From assembly GCA_964592405.1 (NCBI GenBank), contig CAZQBY010000006.1:13007-77006 (forward strand): a stretch of DNA of 64,000 bases. Direction: 5' to 3'. The translations under genes were made by a program, and so were the position numbers. The notes beneath the pieces were generated by a model that saw only the letters and a list, made by a program, of their open reading frames with translations, had not been told where the DNA came from and did not search any database. Position 1 is the stretch's first letter. Each line of letters starts with the position of its first letter. Positions 62,511-64,000 of the stretch are shown piece by piece. The stretch is from CAZQBY01 sp964592405 [NCBI: uncultured archaeon] (GTDB lineage Archaea; Altiarchaeota; Altiarchaeia; JAFGQM01).

Positions 62511-64000
62511 ATGGGCCGACGGGAACAGATGGTGGAAAAGGTCACAAAACTTATGAAGAAGAAGGACAGGATAAGGAATATGGGAATTGCTGCACACATA
62601 GACCATGGCAAGACTACACTGTCTGACAACCTTCTCTCCGGATGTGGCATAATCTCGGAGGAACTCTCTGGCAAGCAGCTGTATATGGACTACGATGAGC
62701 AGGAACAGGCGAGGGGTATAACAATCAACGCTGCCAATGTATCAATGGTCCATGAATACAAGGATGAGGAATACCTCATCAATCTGATAGATACGCCCGG
62801 CCACGTTGATTTCTCCGGAGATGTAACGCGTGCCATGCGGGCCGTGGACGGAGCCATAATAGTGGTCTGTGCAGTGGAGGGCGTCATGCCCCAGACAAAA
62901 ACAGTAATCGGGCAGGCCCTCAAGGAGAAGGTCAAACCTCTCCTGTTCATCAACAAGGTGGACCGCATGATAAATGAGCTCAAACTTACGCCTGAGGCCA
63001 TGCAGGAGAGGTTCATGAAGATAATAAGGGAGGTCAACCGCCTCATCACCAATATGGCACCCGAGGAGTTCAAGAAGGAATGGCTCGTGGATGTAAAGAC
63101 CGGCAGAGTCGCTTTTGGCTCTGCTTACAACAACTGGGCCACCTCCATACCCTATATGGAGAAGGCCGGGATAAATTTTAAGGACATCATAGATTACTGC
63201 AATCAGGACAGGCAGAAGGAACTGGCCAAGAAGACCCCCCTCCATGAGGTCCTGCTGGATATGGTAGTAAGGCATCTTCCAAGCCCTCTGGAAGCCCAGA
63301 AATACAGGGTGCCCAACATCTGGCATGGCGACATGGAGAGCGAGATAGGTCAGGCCATGCAGAACTGCGATGACAGCAGTAAACTGGCAATGATGGTAAC
63401 AAAGATAATAGTGGACCCTCAGGCAGGCGAGATAACCACCGGCAGGATATTTTCAGGGACACTAAAGCGGGGAATGGAGGTTTACTCCAATGGGTCCAAA
63501 CAGACAATGCGGGTTCAGCAGCTTGGTGTTTACATGGGTGCTGAGAGGATAAACGTCGATGAACTGAGTGCCGGCAACATAGCAGCCATATCCGGCCTGA
63601 AGAGCACCTTTGCAGGTGATACACTCAGCTCAGAGCCCATGGAGCCCTTTGAATCAATCAAGCACTTCTCCGAGCCTGTTGTGACAAAGGCAATAGAGCC
63701 AAAGAACCCTGCTGATCTGCCAAAGCTCATTGAAGTCATGAGATCCATGGCAAAGGCAGACCCAACGCTGCAGGTTACAATTGATGAGGAGACAGGCGAA
63801 TATCTCATTTCCGGCATGGGCGAACTCCATCTGGAGATTGTGGAGTATCGCATAAAGAATGAGAGGGGCGTTGATATAAAGAGCAGTAATCCTATAGTGG
63901 TCTACAGGGAGACAGTTACAAAAAAGAGCAGCGAGATGCACGGAAGAAGCCCAAACAAGCACAACGACTTCTTCCTGGTGGTTGAGCCGCTGGAGGATGC
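62511..64000 (+). CDS. fusA: Translation elongation factor 2 (3' end outside window)
   Basis: The frame is open from the ATG at 62511 to the window end, giving 496 residues of a protein usually about 730 long. It shows the G1 motif AAHIDHGKT, switch [10 protein letters not shown] and NKVD, then domain II with [17 protein letters not shown] and the start of domain III with [13 protein letters not shown]-2 drives ribosomal translocation. The diphthamide histidine lies in the missing C-terminal part. Confidence 0.97.
   Translation, partial: MGRREQMVEKVTKLMKKKDRIRNMGIAAHIDHGKTTLSDNLLSGCGIISEELSGKQLYMDYDEQEQARGITINAANVSMVHEYKDEEYLINLIDTPGHVDFSGDVTRAMRAVDGAIIVVCAVEGVMPQTKTVIGQALKEKVKPLLFINKVDRMINELKLTPEAMQERFMKIIREVNRLITNMAPEEFKKEWLVDVKTGRVAFGSAYNNWATSIPYMEKAGINFKDIIDYCNQDRQKELAKKTPLHEVLLDMVVRHLPSPLEAQKYRVPNIWHGDMESEIGQAMQNCDDSSKLAMMVTKIIVDPQAGEITTGRIFSGTLKRGMEVYSNGSKQTMRVQQLGVYMGAERINVDELSAGNIAAISGLKSTFAGDTLSSEPMEPFESIKHFSEPVVTKAIEPKNPADLPKLIEVMRSMAKADPTLQVTIDEETGEYLISGMGELHLEIVEYRIKNERGVDIKSSNPIVVYRETVTKKSSEMHGRSPNKHNDFFLVVEPLED

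Overview
The window is archaeal chromosome. The evidence is a GatD amidotransferase, archaeal SecD/SecF, an MBF1 regulator, a 67-aa histone, archaeal-type AlaRS and LeuRS, CDP-archaeol synthase, NOB1, ribosomal proteins S3Ae, S17e and S13e-type S15, and EF-2. Many genes have a T/A-rich TATA box about 23-29 nt before the start codon and no Shine-Dalgarno, which points to leaderless transcripts; genes inside operons often overlap as ATGA. Giant secreted proteins with CGDGxC...CPxDC modules recall DPANN archaea and Altiarchaeota. Arg, Phe, Tyr and Met biosynthesis genes argue against a strongly reduced symbiont. I cannot name the lineage; an Altiarchaeota-like organism is a weak guess.

Positions 1-26037 hold a tandem array of giant membrane-anchored surface proteins around secF-secD. 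Each protein whose 5' end is visible starts with the same amphipathic helix plus one transmembrane helix. Long stacks of carboxypeptidase-regulatory-like and Ig-like modules follow, with dockerin-type Ca loops, MopE-type DGxDNDCDG motifs and cysteine-rich modules in several. One carries a mini Hint (intein-like) domain, one is split by a 200-bp insertion, one is truncated, and one has 2397 residues. Joint location with the SecDF export motor suggests a dedicated cell-surface assembly locus, and this is the best candidate for an undescribed system.

Positions 26039-39910 are mostly housekeeping: gatD, mbf1, a TraB-family protein, a site-2 protease, tRNA-Gln(UUG) with a duplicated 3' end, a tandem pair of core MetE proteins, an unknown zinc-hydrolase-like protein, thyX, tyrA, a LOG-like protein, nob1, a DedA-family protein, pheA, a phosphohexomutase, RNase HI and a histone. 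tRNA-Gln sits near gatD, which helps charge it.

Positions 39957-58625 hold alaS, a 1342-residue beta-helix/M64-type ectoprotease with a C-terminal membrane anchor and zinc ribbon, leuS with an expanded 15-bp repeat, a PfkB kinase, the argJ-argB-argD-ACT gene group, then S15, a 38-residue Pcc1-like gene, serS, S3Ae, sppA and S17e. A structured RNA of about 130 nt fills the S15 leader.

Positions 58681-64000 hold carS, an AT-rich island (small membrane proteins, a transposase remnant, a Panacea-type toxin-antitoxin pair, with a matching inverted repeat at each end of its central part), and the S12-S7-EF-2 operon, which runs off the window. The S12 leader has a GNRA-capped hairpin. Short tandem duplications of 12-16 bp recur in upstream regions across the window.
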